This document shows, piece by piece, positions 49,071 through 58,775 of a stretch of DNA of 64,000 nucleotides. How positions within the stretch are numbered: the stretch's first letter is position 1; each line of letters starts with the position of its first letter. The notes beneath the pieces are model-generated. The model did no database searches. It saw nothing but the letters and a program-made list of their open reading frames with translations, and was not told the DNA's origin. This DNA is from Clostridiales bacterium UBA7285 (GTDB lineage Bacteria; Bacillota; Clostridia; Peptostreptococcales; Anaerovoracaceae), in the NCBI GenBank assembly GCA_002472145.1, contig DKRJ01000026.1, positions 1 to 64,000 of the forward strand, read 5' to 3'. Made by a program: the position numbers and the translations under genes.

Positions 49071-50747
49071 ATGTCAAACAGAGAACTTGCCGAATTCCTT
49101 TTTCCGAACGTAAAAGTGACGCCGGAGGATCAAGAAAAGAAATACCCGCCGAGAAAACTCCCGGAAGGCGCTAAAGTGACGCGTCTGGGGCCTTCACCGA
49201 CGGGTTTTATTCATCTGGGAAATCTTTACGGGGCTTTTGCCGACGAGCGTCTCGCGCATCAGTCCGGAGGCGTTTTCTTCCTGAGAATAGAAGACACGGA
49301 CGACAAAAGATATGTCGAAGGCGCTGTGGAGATCATCATAAACTCTCTCAGATTCTTTGACATCAACTTCGACGAGGGAGCCGGGCTCGACGGCGACCGT
49401 GGAGACTACGGCCCGTACACGCAGAGCGAGAGGGGCGATATCTACGCCTGCTTCGCGAAGAAACTAGTATCGGAGGGCAAAGCGTATCCGTGCTTCCTCA
49501 CCGAGGAGGAGATAGCGGCCATCAGGGTGGATCAGGAAGCCGCCGGGGAAAATCCGGGAATCTACGGGAAGTACGCGAAATACCGCGACATAGGATTCGA
49601 AGAAGCGAAGGCTTTGATCGACGAGGGTAAACCTTATGTAATAAGGCTGCGCTCGGACGGGGATCCGCATCCCGCGGGAGAGCCTCGCAAGGTCAGCGCT
49701 TACGACGCCATCCGCGGGGAACTCGTGACGCCGGAGAACTTCATGGATGTCGTACTCCTGAAAACGAACGGCATCCCTACATATCACTTCGCTCACGTCG
49801 TCGACGACCACCTGATGCGCACCACGCACGTAGTGCGCGGAGCGGAGTGGCTGCCTTCGCTTCCTATACATATCGAACTTTTCGAGAAACTAGGCTGGGA
49901 GATGCCGATATACTGCCATACAGCCCAACTCATGAAACTCGATGAGAACGGCAACAGGCGCAAACTCTCCAAGCGCAAGGATCCTGAACTTTCGCTCGAT
50001 TTCTACAGAAAGCAGGGATATCATCCGGCTGCCGTCCGCGAGTATCTTTTGACGATCCTGAACTCGAACTTCGAGGAGTGGCGCATAGCCAACCCGGACG
50101 CCCCGGCGGACGATTTCATGTTCACCACGGAAAAGATGGGAAATTCCGGCGCTCTGTTCGATCTGAACAAGCTGAACGACGTCAGCAAAGACGTACTCCT
50201 GAAGGTGCCGGCAAAAGATCTGGCAGACTTCCTCGTGAAGTGGGCGGCAGAGTTCAGACCCGAACTGCTTGTTTTGTTCGAAGACCGCGGGTATCTGGAG
50301 AAGATCCTCGACCTCGGACGTAACGACAATAAGCCTCGCAAGGATTTGATCTACGCAGAGCAGATAGTCGATTTCATCAGTTATTTCTATGACGAACTGT
50401 ATACTCCTTCGGACAACTATCCGGCGGAAGTCCCTCCTGAAGACGTTCCGGAGATACTGAAAAGATATCTGGAGACGTATGATCATTCAGATGACCAGAG
50501 CCAGTGGTTCTCAAAGATCCGCGAAATCGCCGTTAAACTGGGATACGCCGCTAAACCTAAGGATTACAAGAAAGATCCCGACAGTTACAAGGGCCACGTC
50601 GGCCACGTCAGCACCGTGATCAGGGTCGCGCTGATGGGACGCCCGGAATCGCCTGACGTCTGGACGATCCAGCAGATCATGGGCGAGGAGAAGACGCGCG
50701 AGAGGATCGAAGGAGCGATTGTAAGAGCCTCCGGGAAAGCGGAGTAA
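49071..50747 (+). CDS. gltX: Glutamate--tRNA ligase
   Basis: This class I synthetase charges tRNA-Glu, and possibly tRNA-Gln if a GatCAB amidotransferase exists. From ATG 49071 (GGAGG five bases upstream) it has 558 residues, the longer clostridial form. The HIGH-type motif is PSPTGFIHLGNLYGA, FLRIEDTDDKRYVEGA is next, and the KMSKS-type motif is KLSKRKDPELS. The C-terminal anticodon-binding region is helical. The frame extends to 49047, but the upstream bases contain the ribosome site. Confidence 0.95.
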   Translation: MSNRELAEFLFPNVKVTPEDQEKKYPPRKLPEGAKVTRLGPSPTGFIHLGNLYGAFADERLAHQSGGVFFLRIEDTDDKRYVEGAVEIIINSLRFFDINFDEGAGLDGDRGDYGPYTQSERGDIYACFAKKLVSEGKAYPCFLTEEEIAAIRVDQEAAGENPGIYGKYAKYRDIGFEEAKALIDEGKPYVIRLRSDGDPHPAGEPRKVSAYDAIRGELVTPENFMDVVLLKTNGIPTYHFAHVVDDHLMRTTHVVRGAEWLPSLPIHIELFEKLGWEMPIYCHTAQLMKLDENGNRRKLSKRKDPELSLDFYRKQGYHPAAVREYLLTILNSNFEEWRIANPDAPADDFMFTTEKMGNSGALFDLNKLNDVSKDVLLKVPAKDLADFLVKWAAEFRPELLVLFEDRGYLEKILDLGRNDNKPRKDLIYAEQIVDFISYFYDELYTPSDNYPAEVPPEDVPEILKRYLETYDHSDDQSQWFSKIREIAVKLGYAAKPKDYKKDPDSYKGHVGHVSTVIRVALMGRPESPDVWTIQQIMGEEKTRERIEGAIVRASGKAE

Positions 50748-50750
50748 AAT

Positions 50751-51428
50751 ATGGTCGACTTTCATAATTCATGGAACGAACTTCTGAAAGACGAGTTCGA
50801 AAAAGACTATTACAAGCGCCTCAGGGCGTTCCTGTCTTCCGAGTACGCAAACCACACCGTGTATCCCGCTAAAGAGAACATCTTTGCGGCGCTGAAGACC
50901 GTGCCACGCGAGGACGTAAAAGTCGTCATACTCGGCCAGGATCCGTACCACGAGGAAGGCCAGGCCCACGGGATGGCTTTCTCGGTGCTGCCCGGCGTGA
51001 AGCAGCCTCCGTCGCTTGTCAACATCTTCAGGGAACTGAAAGACGAGCTCGAGATCCCGCTGCCTCCATCCGATAACGGATATCTGATGCCGTGGGCGCT
51101 TCAGGGGGTCCTGCTTCTGAACACGTGTCTGACGGTGCGCGCTCACGAGGCGAATTCGCACAGAGGCAAGGGCTGGGAGATATTCACAGACCGCGTCATA
51201 TCGCTTTTGTCGGAGCGCGAGGAGCCGATGGTTTTCATCCTCTGGGGAGCGAACGCGCGGTCAAAGAGATCGCTGATCGATACGGAAAGGCACCTCGTGC
51301 TCGAGGGGGCGCACCCGAGCCCGCTGTCGGCTTACAACGGATTCTTCGGAGGTCAGTATTTCATCCGCGCCAACGAATTCCTAGAGGCGAACGGTGCTTC
51401 TCCGATAGACTGGAACATCTGCAAGTGA
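50751..51428 (+). CDS. ung: Uracil-DNA glycosylase
   Basis: Ung removes uracil from DNA as the first step of base-excision repair. The 225-residue protein has the water-activating GQDPYH motif with Asp64, the NTCLTV strand, the catalytic His188 in the GAHPSPLSAYNGFFGG intercalation loop and FILWG. The start codon lies three bases after gltX. Very secure family 1 Ung. Confidence 0.96.
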   Translation: MVDFHNSWNELLKDEFEKDYYKRLRAFLSSEYANHTVYPAKENIFAALKTVPREDVKVVILGQDPYHEEGQAHGMAFSVLPGVKQPPSLVNIFRELKDELEIPLPPSDNGYLMPWALQGVLLLNTCLTVRAHEANSHRGKGWEIFTDRVISLLSEREEPMVFILWGANARSKRSLIDTERHLVLEGAHPSPLSAYNGFFGGQYFIRANEFLEANGASPIDWNICK

Positions 51429-51434
51429 TATAAT
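51406..51434 (+). promoter_or_regulatory. Extended -10 promoter of typA
   Basis: TAGACT (51406-51411), a 17-base spacer and TGA-TATAAT (51426-51434) form an extended -10 promoter that overlaps the end of ung. The leader to the typA ATG is about 80 bases. Confidence 0.7.
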
Positions 51435-51520
51435 TATCTTTTGTCGAATAATCTAACAAAGCAATAATAAACACGCGGAGCGGCTTGCCACGGACAGCCG
51501 TCCCGCCGAAAGGCAAATCA

Positions 51521-53395
51521 ATGTCCGAGAGAGAAAAAATCATCAATATAGCCGTAATAGCTCACGTAGACGCGGGCAAATCGACGCTCGTCGACGCTTT
51601 CCTGAAGCAGAGCGGGGTCTTCCGCGACAACGAGGAGATGGCGGACTGCGTCATGGACTCAAACGACATCGAGCGCGAGCGCGGAATCACTATTTATTCC
51701 AAAAACTGCTCTGTTATGCACGGGGACACTAAGATCAACATCGTAGATACGCCGGGCCACGCCGATTTCTCGTCCGAGGTAGAGCGGATCATGAAGACCG
51801 TCGACACGGTCATCCTGCTCGTGGACAGCAGCGAGGGACCGATGCCGCAGACTCGTTTTGTTCTGTCGAAATCGCTCGAGCAGGGGCTGAACCCGATACT
51901 GTTCATCAATAAGATCGACAAAAAAGACAGGCGCATCGACGAAGTTGTCGACGAGGTATACGAACTGTTCATGGATCTGAACGCGAACGACGAACAACTC
52001 GACTTTCCTATACTTTACGGAGTCGCCAGACAGGGGATCGCCGTCTATGATCCTCACGACATCGACGGACTCGTATTCCAGCAGGGAGACACGAAACTCA
52101 AGCACACCCCGGAGGGATACGGCGGCTTCGACATAAAGCCTCTTTTCGATACGATCATCAAACACTGCGAGCCGTATCCGGACCGCAGGGACGAGCCGCT
52201 CCAGATGCAGGTATGCTCACTCGCGTACGACGATTACATCGGAAGGCTGGGGATCGGCAGGATCACGCGCGGCGTCATGAAGGAAGCCCAGCAGGTCGCC
52301 GTATGTCAGGTCAGCGGCCAGACAGCGATGCGTAAGGTGAATCAGGTCTTCGTATATCGCGGACTTAAGAGAGTGCCTGTAAGCGAGGCTCAGTGCGGCG
52401 ACATCGTCGTCGTCTCGGGCATCCCGGACATAACCATAGGAGAGACGATCTGCGAACCGGATCACCCTGAGGCCATGGAGATGATCCACATCGAGGAGCC
52501 TACGCTTTCGATGAATTTCATGGTGAACACGTCGCCTTTCGCCGGAAAGGTCGGCAAATACGTCACGTCGAGGCATATCCGCGAGAGGCTGCGCAAGGAA
52601 CTGGAGGTGAACGTCGGGCTCGAGGTCGAGGAGACCGATTCGACAGACTGCTTCAAGGTATCCGGGCGCGGCGAACTGCACCTCTCGATACTCATCGAAA
52701 ACATGCGCAGGGAGGGATATGAACTCGCGGTTTCAAAGCCGGAGGTCATCTTCCACCGCGACGCGGATGGCAGGAAACTCGAACCTGTGGAAGAGGTAAT
52801 AATCAACGTGCCTGACGAATACTCGGGCTCTGTCATCTCCAAACTGAACATCAGGAAGGGCACGCTGATACAGATGTCCTCCGAGAACGGATATACGCAC
52901 TTGGAATACCACGCGCCTACGAGAGGGCTCCTCGGCTACAGGATGGAGTTCATCAACGATACGCGCGGCGAGGGCACGATGATCCGCAGGTTCTACGAGT
53001 TCGAGGAATACAAGGGCGAGATCCCGGGACGCCAGAACGGGGTCGCCATCGCGATAGAAGAAGGCGTCTGCACGCCTTACGCGCTGTTCAACATAGGCGA
53101 ACGGGTACAGATGTTCGTTGAACCTGGCACCAGAGTCTACGAAGGCATGATCGTCGGGATGAACTCCCGCTCCAACGACATGGAAGTGAATCCGTGCAAA
53201 GCCAAAAAGCAGAGCAACATGCGCGCCGCGGGCTCAGACGAGAATATCAAACTCTCTCCGGCGAGGCATTTCACCCTCGAGGAGGCTCTGGAGTTCATAG
53301 ACGACGACGAACTCGTGGAGGTCACGCCGGATGATATCAGACTGCGCAAGAAACTGCTCCACGAGCTCGACAGACGCAGATCCGGAAGATATTGA
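51521..53395 (+). CDS. typA: Translational GTPase TypA/BipA
   Basis: TypA is an EF-G-like GTPase that binds ribosomes and aids 50S assembly and stress or cold adaptation. From ATG 51521 it has 624 residues. G1 is AHVDAGKST; most TypA proteins have HVDHGKT, so this resembles EF-G here. G3 is DTPGHADF and G4 is NKIDKKD. The C-terminal TypA-specific domain has LEYHAPTRGLLGYR and MEVNPCKAKKQSNMR. The longer frame from 51485 lacks a ribosome site. Family secure. Confidence 0.95.
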   Translation: MSEREKIINIAVIAHVDAGKSTLVDAFLKQSGVFRDNEEMADCVMDSNDIERERGITIYSKNCSVMHGDTKINIVDTPGHADFSSEVERIMKTVDTVILLVDSSEGPMPQTRFVLSKSLEQGLNPILFINKIDKKDRRIDEVVDEVYELFMDLNANDEQLDFPILYGVARQGIAVYDPHDIDGLVFQQGDTKLKHTPEGYGGFDIKPLFDTIIKHCEPYPDRRDEPLQMQVCSLAYDDYIGRLGIGRITRGVMKEAQQVAVCQVSGQTAMRKVNQVFVYRGLKRVPVSEAQCGDIVVVSGIPDITIGETICEPDHPEAMEMIHIEEPTLSMNFMVNTSPFAGKVGKYVTSRHIRERLRKELEVNVGLEVEETDSTDCFKVSGRGELHLSILIENMRREGYELAVSKPEVIFHRDADGRKLEPVEEVIINVPDEYSGSVISKLNIRKGTLIQMSSENGYTHLEYHAPTRGLLGYRMEFINDTRGEGTMIRRFYEFEEYKGEIPGRQNGVAIAIEEGVCTPYALFNIGERVQMFVEPGTRVYEGMIVGMNSRSNDMEVNPCKAKKQSNMRAAGSDENIKLSPARHFTLEEALEFIDDDELVEVTPDDIRLRKKLLHELDRRRSGRY

Positions 53396-53424
53396 TCTTA
53401 CCGGGAATTTTACCGAGGGCAGAC

Positions 53425-54219
53425 ATGGAAATAAGCGACAAACTGACGGATATACTTATAACGCTGATCAAAACAGGCCTCGTGCTGCTGGTCGGGTATT
53501 TTGTCATAAAAATAATCATCGCCATCATGCGCAGGGGCCTGAAGAAGACGAATCTGGACGCGTCTATCCACAGTTTCATCCTTAACGGAAGCAAGTTCCT
53601 GCTATGGGTGATCGTCATTATCATGACGCTCCAGATGCTCGGCGTCTCCACTGCGTCCGTCGTCACGGTCCTGGGCGCCAGCGCGGCAGCGGTCGCTCTC
53701 GGGCTGCAGAACAGCCTCAGCAACGTAGCCAGCGGCATAGTCACGATGGTGAACAAGCCTTTCAAGCAGGGCGACGAGATAGAGATGAAGGGCACGGTGA
53801 ACGCCGTGGGCATCGTCGACGAGGTCGGCACGATGGTCACGAAGCTCCACACATACGATAACAAGGTCATGAACATCCCGAACAGCCTGCTGACTTCATC
53901 GGTCATCCTGAATTACACGGAGGCCGGGCTCAGGCGCGTGGACAGGACGTTCTCTGTATCTCAGGACGCCGATATAGATCAGGTAAAGGATATCATCAGG
54001 AAAGTCATCAAGGACGAGCCGCTCTTCGAGGAGGAACCGGAGCCGATCATCGGCGTTTCCTCGCACGGGGATTTTGCCGTCCAGTTCGATGTGAAGGCGT
54101 GGTGTGACACGCGGCAGTATTTTACGGCTGTATACCATCTGGAGGAGGGAGTCGAAAAGGCGTTCAGAACCGCCGGCATCGAAGTCCCTTACCCGCAGGT
54201 GGACGTACATAGCAGGTAA
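53425..54219 (+). CDS. Small-conductance mechanosensitive channel (MscS family)
   Basis: From ATG 53425 this is a 264-residue protein with three transmembrane helices. The pore helix shows the Gly/Ala pattern VTVLGASAAAVALGLQNSLSNVASG, followed by the beta-domain KPFKQGDEIEMKG and the NSLLTSSVI segment. MscS channels open under membrane tension to release solutes at hypo-osmotic shock. The open frame extends upstream over the typA end, but GAGGG before 53425 supports this start. Confidence 0.93.
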   Translation: MEISDKLTDILITLIKTGLVLLVGYFVIKIIIAIMRRGLKKTNLDASIHSFILNGSKFLLWVIVIIMTLQMLGVSTASVVTVLGASAAAVALGLQNSLSNVASGIVTMVNKPFKQGDEIEMKGTVNAVGIVDEVGTMVTKLHTYDNKVMNIPNSLLTSSVILNYTEAGLRRVDRTFSVSQDADIDQVKDIIRKVIKDEPLFEEEPEPIIGVSSHGDFAVQFDVKAWCDTRQYFTAVYHLEEGVEKAFRTAGIEVPYPQVDVHSR

Positions 54220-54266
54220 GTTATCGCCGAAAGACTTGAAATGATAGGAGATTTGGGGAAAACATC

Positions 54267-57200
54267 ATGAAAAAAGTCAAAAAATTCAAACGTGTGCTGG
54301 TCGCAAACAGAGGGGAGATCGCGATACGCGTGTTCAGGGCATGCCAGGAACTCGGCATCAGGACCGTTGCGATCTACTCCGAAGAAGACAAAAACAGCCT
54401 TTTCCGCTTCAAGGCCGACGAGTCATATCAGATCGGCAAGGGCAAGACTCCGGTAGCGGCGTATCTCTCGATCGACGAGATCATCGACCTTGCAAAGGCG
54501 AAGGGCGTAGACGCCATCCATCCTGGCTACGGGTTCCTTTCGGAAAACTCGGCGTTTGCCAGAGCCTGCGAGGACGCGGGCATCGAATTCATCGGGCCTA
54601 CGAGCAGGATGATGGATTCGCTCGGCGACAAGATCCAGTCCAAACTCGTCGCTCAGAAGGTCGGCGTAGCGTCCATTCCGGGCGTCGACAAAGCCATACA
54701 GAGCGAAGAGGAAGCGGTGGAATTCGCCGATAAATGCGGCTACCCGGTCATGCTTAAGGCGGCGGCCGGTGGAGGCGGACGAGGGATGCGCATCGTCAGG
54801 AACCGCGACGACATCGTGAACGAGTATCATCGCGCTAAGGACGAGGCGAAGATCGCCTTTGGCATCGACGACATCTTTATCGAAAAGTACCTCGAGAATC
54901 CTAAGCACGTAGAGGTGCAGGTCCTCGGAGACAAATACGGAAATATAGTCCATCTTTACGAGAGAGACTGCTCCATCCAGAGGAGACATCAGAAGGTCAT
55001 CGAATTCACGCCTTCTCTTTTGCTCACGGACAAGCAGCGGAAGGATATCTGCGACGACGCGCTGAAGATCGCTCACAGCGTCGACTACAGGAGCGCCGGG
55101 ACGATGGAATTCCTGCTCGACGATAAAGGCAATCACTATTTCATCGAGATGAACCCGAGGATCCAGGTAGAACACACTGTTACGGAAATGGTCACCGGGA
55201 TCGACATAGTCCAGTCACAGATCCTGATAGCAGAGGGATATCCTCTCGACAGCCCTGAGGTCGGCATCAAGAGCCAGGACGACATCAAGCCGCGCGGATA
55301 TGCGATCCAGTGCAGGATCACTACTGAGGACCCTACGTCGGGTTTTGCTCCTGACACGGGAAAGATCGAGATGTACAGGTCAGCCTCGGGTTTCGGCATC
55401 AGGCTCGACGGAGGAAACGGCTTCTCCGGAGCTGTCATCTCGCCTTACTATGACAGCCTTCTCGTAAAGGTCACCGCCTGGGCACTCACGTTCGACGGAG
55501 CGCGCCGCAAGGCGATCCGCGCTCTCAGAGAGACACAGATCAAGGGCGTCAAGACGAACATCGGCTTCCTGCTGAACGTACTGAACCATCCGGCATTCGA
55601 GACGGGCAGCTGCACGACCGGCTTCATTTCGGCCAATCCGGAGCTGCTCTCGATCAGAGCGAAGGAAGATAAAGAACTTAAGATAATGCGCTTCCTCGGA
55701 GACAAGTTCGTGAACGAGACGAGAGGACACAAACCTCAGTTCGACGTTCCGTCGTTCCCTCAGGTCCCTGCCAGCAAAGTCAATTCTCTGCGCGGGACGA
55801 AGCAGATGCTTGACGAGGAAGGTCCGGAGGCGGTCGCAAAATGGGTACTCGGCCAGCAGAAACTTCTGATCACGGATACGACCATGCGCGACGCTCAGCA
55901 GTCTCTCATGGCTACGAGAGTCAGGACGGTCGATATGGAAAAGATCGCACCGGCGACTGCGCTCTACGAGAAGGATCTGTTCTCGCTGGAGATGTGGGGA
56001 GGCGCGACGTTCGACACGTCGTTCAGGTTCCTGAAGGAAGACCCATGGGAAAGGCTGACGACGCTCCGCAAGCTCATACCGAACGTAATGTTCCAGATGC
56101 TCATCCGCGGTTCGAACGCCGTGGGATATAAGAACTACCCGGACAACGTGATCCGCGAATTCGTCAGACTGTCTGCCGAGGCGGGGATCGACGTGTTCAG
56201 AATCTTCGACGCGCTCAACTGGAAAGAGGGCATGATGGTGGCGCTGGACGAGACTTTGAAACAGGGGAAGATCGCCGAGGTCTGCATGTGCTACACGGGC
56301 GACATCCTCGATAAGACGAGAACGAAGTACAGCCTGCACTATTACACCAAGCTCGCAAAGGAACTCGAGTCAGAGGGCGCGCACATCATCGGCATCAAGG
56401 ATATGTCGGGACTGCTTAAGCCTATGGCCGCCAAAGAACTGATCGGCGAACTGAAGGCGACGCTCTCGATCCCTGTCCACCTCCACACGCACGACACGAG
56501 CGGAAACGGCATAGCGACCGTTTTAATGGCTGCACAGTCGGGAGTCGACATCATCGACGCCGCCGTCAACAGCATGGCGGGCCTCACGTCGCAGCCGGGA
56601 CTCAACTCCATAGTCGCCGCTCTGGAGCACTCCAGCAGGGATACGGGCATAGACGCCGACGGCATCCAGAAACTCTCCGAGTACTGGAGGGACGTCCGTC
56701 CGGTATATTCGCAGTTCGAGTCGGGACTCAAGACGTCATCAGCTGAGATCTATAAATACGAAATGCCTGGAGGACAGTATTCCAACCTCAAGGCTCAGGT
56801 CGACTCGTTCGGCCTCGGACACAAGTTCGAGGAAGTCAAGGAGATGTACCGGAAGGTCAATCTCATGCTCGGCGACATCATCAAGGTGACGCCTACGTCG
56901 AAGGTAGTCGGGGATACGGCGATCTTCATGGTCCAGAACGACATGACGCCTGAGAACATCTTTGAAAAAGGCAAGGACGTGGACTTCCCGGATTCGCTCG
57001 TCTCGTTCTTCAGCGGACTCATGGGCCAGCCGCTCGGAGGCTTCCCTGCGAAACTGCAGAAGCTCGTCCTGAAGGATAAAGAACCTCTGACGGTAAGACC
57101 GGGAGAGGTCCTGCCTCCTGAAGATTTCAAGGCAGACAAGAAGCACATCGTCAAGGATCTCGGCCGCAAAGGAACGGACCGCGAGGTCATCAGTTACGCG

Positions 57201-57710
57201 ATATATCCGAAGGTCTTCGACGAATACGTAAAATCGATCGATAAAGACGGAAACTTCAGGAACATGGGCTCCGACGTATTCTTCTACGGGCTGACCGAAG
57301 GCGAGACGTGCGAGATCAAGATCGAAGAGGGTAAAGTCCTCGTAGTTAAACTGATCGAGGTCCGCGACGTGGACGACGAAGGCTTCCGCGAGGCAGTCTT
57401 TGAAGTCAACGGCAACCGCAGAGTCGTCAGGATCAAGGATAAGGAAGTCAAGGACTCCATGGCAGTCGCGATCACTAGATACGCAGACGATGACAACCCG
57501 ATGGAGATCGGCGCCAACATCCCGGGCGGAGTCGTAAAGATCCTCGTCAAGGAAGGCGATAAGGTCAAAAACGGCCAGCCGGTGGCGGTCATCGAAGCCA
57601 TGAAGATGGAGACGAACGTCATCTCCACGGCCGAGGGCACGGTCGACAAGATCTTCGTCAAGGAGGGCCAGCAGGTAAAAGCCGGCGAAATGATCGCCGT
57701 TCTCAAATAA
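54267..57710 (+). CDS. pyc: Pyruvate carboxylase
   Basis: Pyc carboxylates pyruvate to oxaloacetate with ATP and bicarbonate, replenishing C4 acids. The 1147-residue single chain has the biotin carboxylase domain (about 1-455, with GYPVMLKAAAGGGGRGMR and EMNPRIQVEHTVTE). The carboxyltransferase domain (about 535-810) has DTTMRDAQQSLMATR and MWGGATFDTSFRFL. The C-terminal biotin-carrier domain carries Lys1113 in AMKMET. A PpdK at 38.6 kb works at the same node. The ptb gene starts 26 bases after the stop. Confidence 0.97.
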   Translation: MKKVKKFKRVLVANRGEIAIRVFRACQELGIRTVAIYSEEDKNSLFRFKADESYQIGKGKTPVAAYLSIDEIIDLAKAKGVDAIHPGYGFLSENSAFARACEDAGIEFIGPTSRMMDSLGDKIQSKLVAQKVGVASIPGVDKAIQSEEEAVEFADKCGYPVMLKAAAGGGGRGMRIVRNRDDIVNEYHRAKDEAKIAFGIDDIFIEKYLENPKHVEVQVLGDKYGNIVHLYERDCSIQRRHQKVIEFTPSLLLTDKQRKDICDDALKIAHSVDYRSAGTMEFLLDDKGNHYFIEMNPRIQVEHTVTEMVTGIDIVQSQILIAEGYPLDSPEVGIKSQDDIKPRGYAIQCRITTEDPTSGFAPDTGKIEMYRSASGFGIRLDGGNGFSGAVISPYYDSLLVKVTAWALTFDGARRKAIRALRETQIKGVKTNIGFLLNVLNHPAFETGSCTTGFISANPELLSIRAKEDKELKIMRFLGDKFVNETRGHKPQFDVPSFPQVPASKVNSLRGTKQMLDEEGPEAVAKWVLGQQKLLITDTTMRDAQQSLMATRVRTVDMEKIAPATALYEKDLFSLEMWGGATFDTSFRFLKEDPWERLTTLRKLIPNVMFQMLIRGSNAVGYKNYPDNVIREFVRLSAEAGIDVFRIFDALNWKEGMMVALDETLKQGKIAEVCMCYTGDILDKTRTKYSLHYYTKLAKELESEGAHIIGIKDMSGLLKPMAAKELIGELKATLSIPVHLHTHDTSGNGIATVLMAAQSGVDIIDAAVNSMAGLTSQPGLNSIVAALEHSSRDTGIDADGIQKLSEYWRDVRPVYSQFESGLKTSSAEIYKYEMPGGQYSNLKAQVDSFGLGHKFEEVKEMYRKVNLMLGDIIKVTPTSKVVGDTAIFMVQNDMTPENIFEKGKDVDFPDSLVSFFSGLMGQPLGGFPAKLQKLVLKDKEPLTVRPGEVLPPEDFKADKKHIVKDLGRKGTDREVISYAIYPKVFDEYVKSIDKDGNFRNMGSDVFFYGLTEGETCEIKIEEGKVLVVKLIEVRDVDDEGFREAVFEVNGNRRVVRIKDKEVKDSMAVAITRYADDDNPMEIGANIPGGVVKILVKEGDKVKNGQPVAVIEAMKMETNVISTAEGTVDKIFVKEGQQVKAGEMIAVLK

Positions 57711-57736
57711 CTCATTTTAAGAAGGAGGTCGTTTGA

Positions 57737-58657
57737 ATGTTTATCAAGAACTTCAATCAGATGCGCGAGATGGTAAGCACGGGCAAGAAACGCACCGTGG
57801 CTGTCGTCTGCGCACATGACGAGCACGCCCTGGAAGCCGTTCTGCAGGCATACAGCGAAGGGCTCATGGATTACGTGCTCATCGGGAAAAAGGACGTCAT
57901 AATCGAAAAAGGCCACATGCATAAGGTAGACATCCCGGATGACAAGATCGTCAACTGCGAAGACGATGTCGAATGCGCGAGGATCGCCATCCAGATGGTC
58001 AAGGACAGAGACGTCGACTTCATCCAGAAGGGACTGATAAAGACGGCGACACTCCTTCACGAGGTCGTGAACCCGGAGACGGGGCTCAACGTCGGACGCA
58101 CCATCTCGCATCTGGCTCTGCTCGACACGGAAAAATACCACAAGATAATAGGTGTTACCGACGGCGGGATCATCATCCATCCTGACCTCGACATGAAGAA
58201 GGCCATCGTGAACAACGCCGTCAGCGCTTTCCTCAATCTGGGCTACGATAAGCCTAAGGTCGCCGCACTTTGCGCCATCGAATACGTGAATCCTAAGATG
58301 CCTGAGACTGTAGATGCCCAGAAACTCGCGAAAATGGCGGAAACGGGAGAGATCCCGAACTGCTACATCGCGGGCCCGATCTCGATGGACCTCGCCTGCA
58401 ACGCTGAATCCGCGACGATCAAAGGATACAGGCATCCGGTGGCCGGCGACGTCGACATCCTGCTCGTTCCTTCCATTACGGCAGGCAACATCGTCGTAAA
58501 AGCAATCACCGGATTCTCGAACGCTCTGTTCGCGGGATGCGTCATAGGCGCCAAGTGCCCGATAGCTCTCAACTCCAGAAGCTCCACATTCGAGGAGAAA
58601 TATTACGGTCTGATCGCCTGCAGTCTGATGGTAGACAGAGAACACGACGAGGAGTGA
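57737..58657 (+). CDS. ptb: Phosphate butyryltransferase
   Basis: Ptb converts an acyl-CoA plus phosphate into an acyl phosphate. The 306-residue protein has the family marks AVVCAHDEHALEAVLQAY, FIQKGLIKTATLLHEVVN, GVTDGGIIIHPD, NPKMPETVDAQKLA and LLVPSITAGNIVVKA. AAGGAGG precedes the ATG. With IorAB, an aminotransferase and Buk downstream, its natural substrate may be an aryl-acetyl-CoA or branched-chain acyl-CoA rather than butyryl-CoA. The family is secure, specificity inferred. Confidence 0.94.
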   Translation: MFIKNFNQMREMVSTGKKRTVAVVCAHDEHALEAVLQAYSEGLMDYVLIGKKDVIIEKGHMHKVDIPDDKIVNCEDDVECARIAIQMVKDRDVDFIQKGLIKTATLLHEVVNPETGLNVGRTISHLALLDTEKYHKIIGVTDGGIIIHPDLDMKKAIVNNAVSAFLNLGYDKPKVAALCAIEYVNPKMPETVDAQKLAKMAETGEIPNCYIAGPISMDLACNAESATIKGYRHPVAGDVDILLVPSITAGNIVVKAITGFSNALFAGCVIGAKCPIALNSRSSTFEEKYYGLIACSLMVDREHDEE

Positions 58658-58775
58658 TCGGGACCGGACAGAAACTCTACATCGGGTGTATATCGGGCGG
58701 CAGACGGCGTTCATACGTGCTGCAAAGGTCAGTTTTTGAGCGCCGCCGGCCGTTCATTACGGAAGGAGAGCTTAG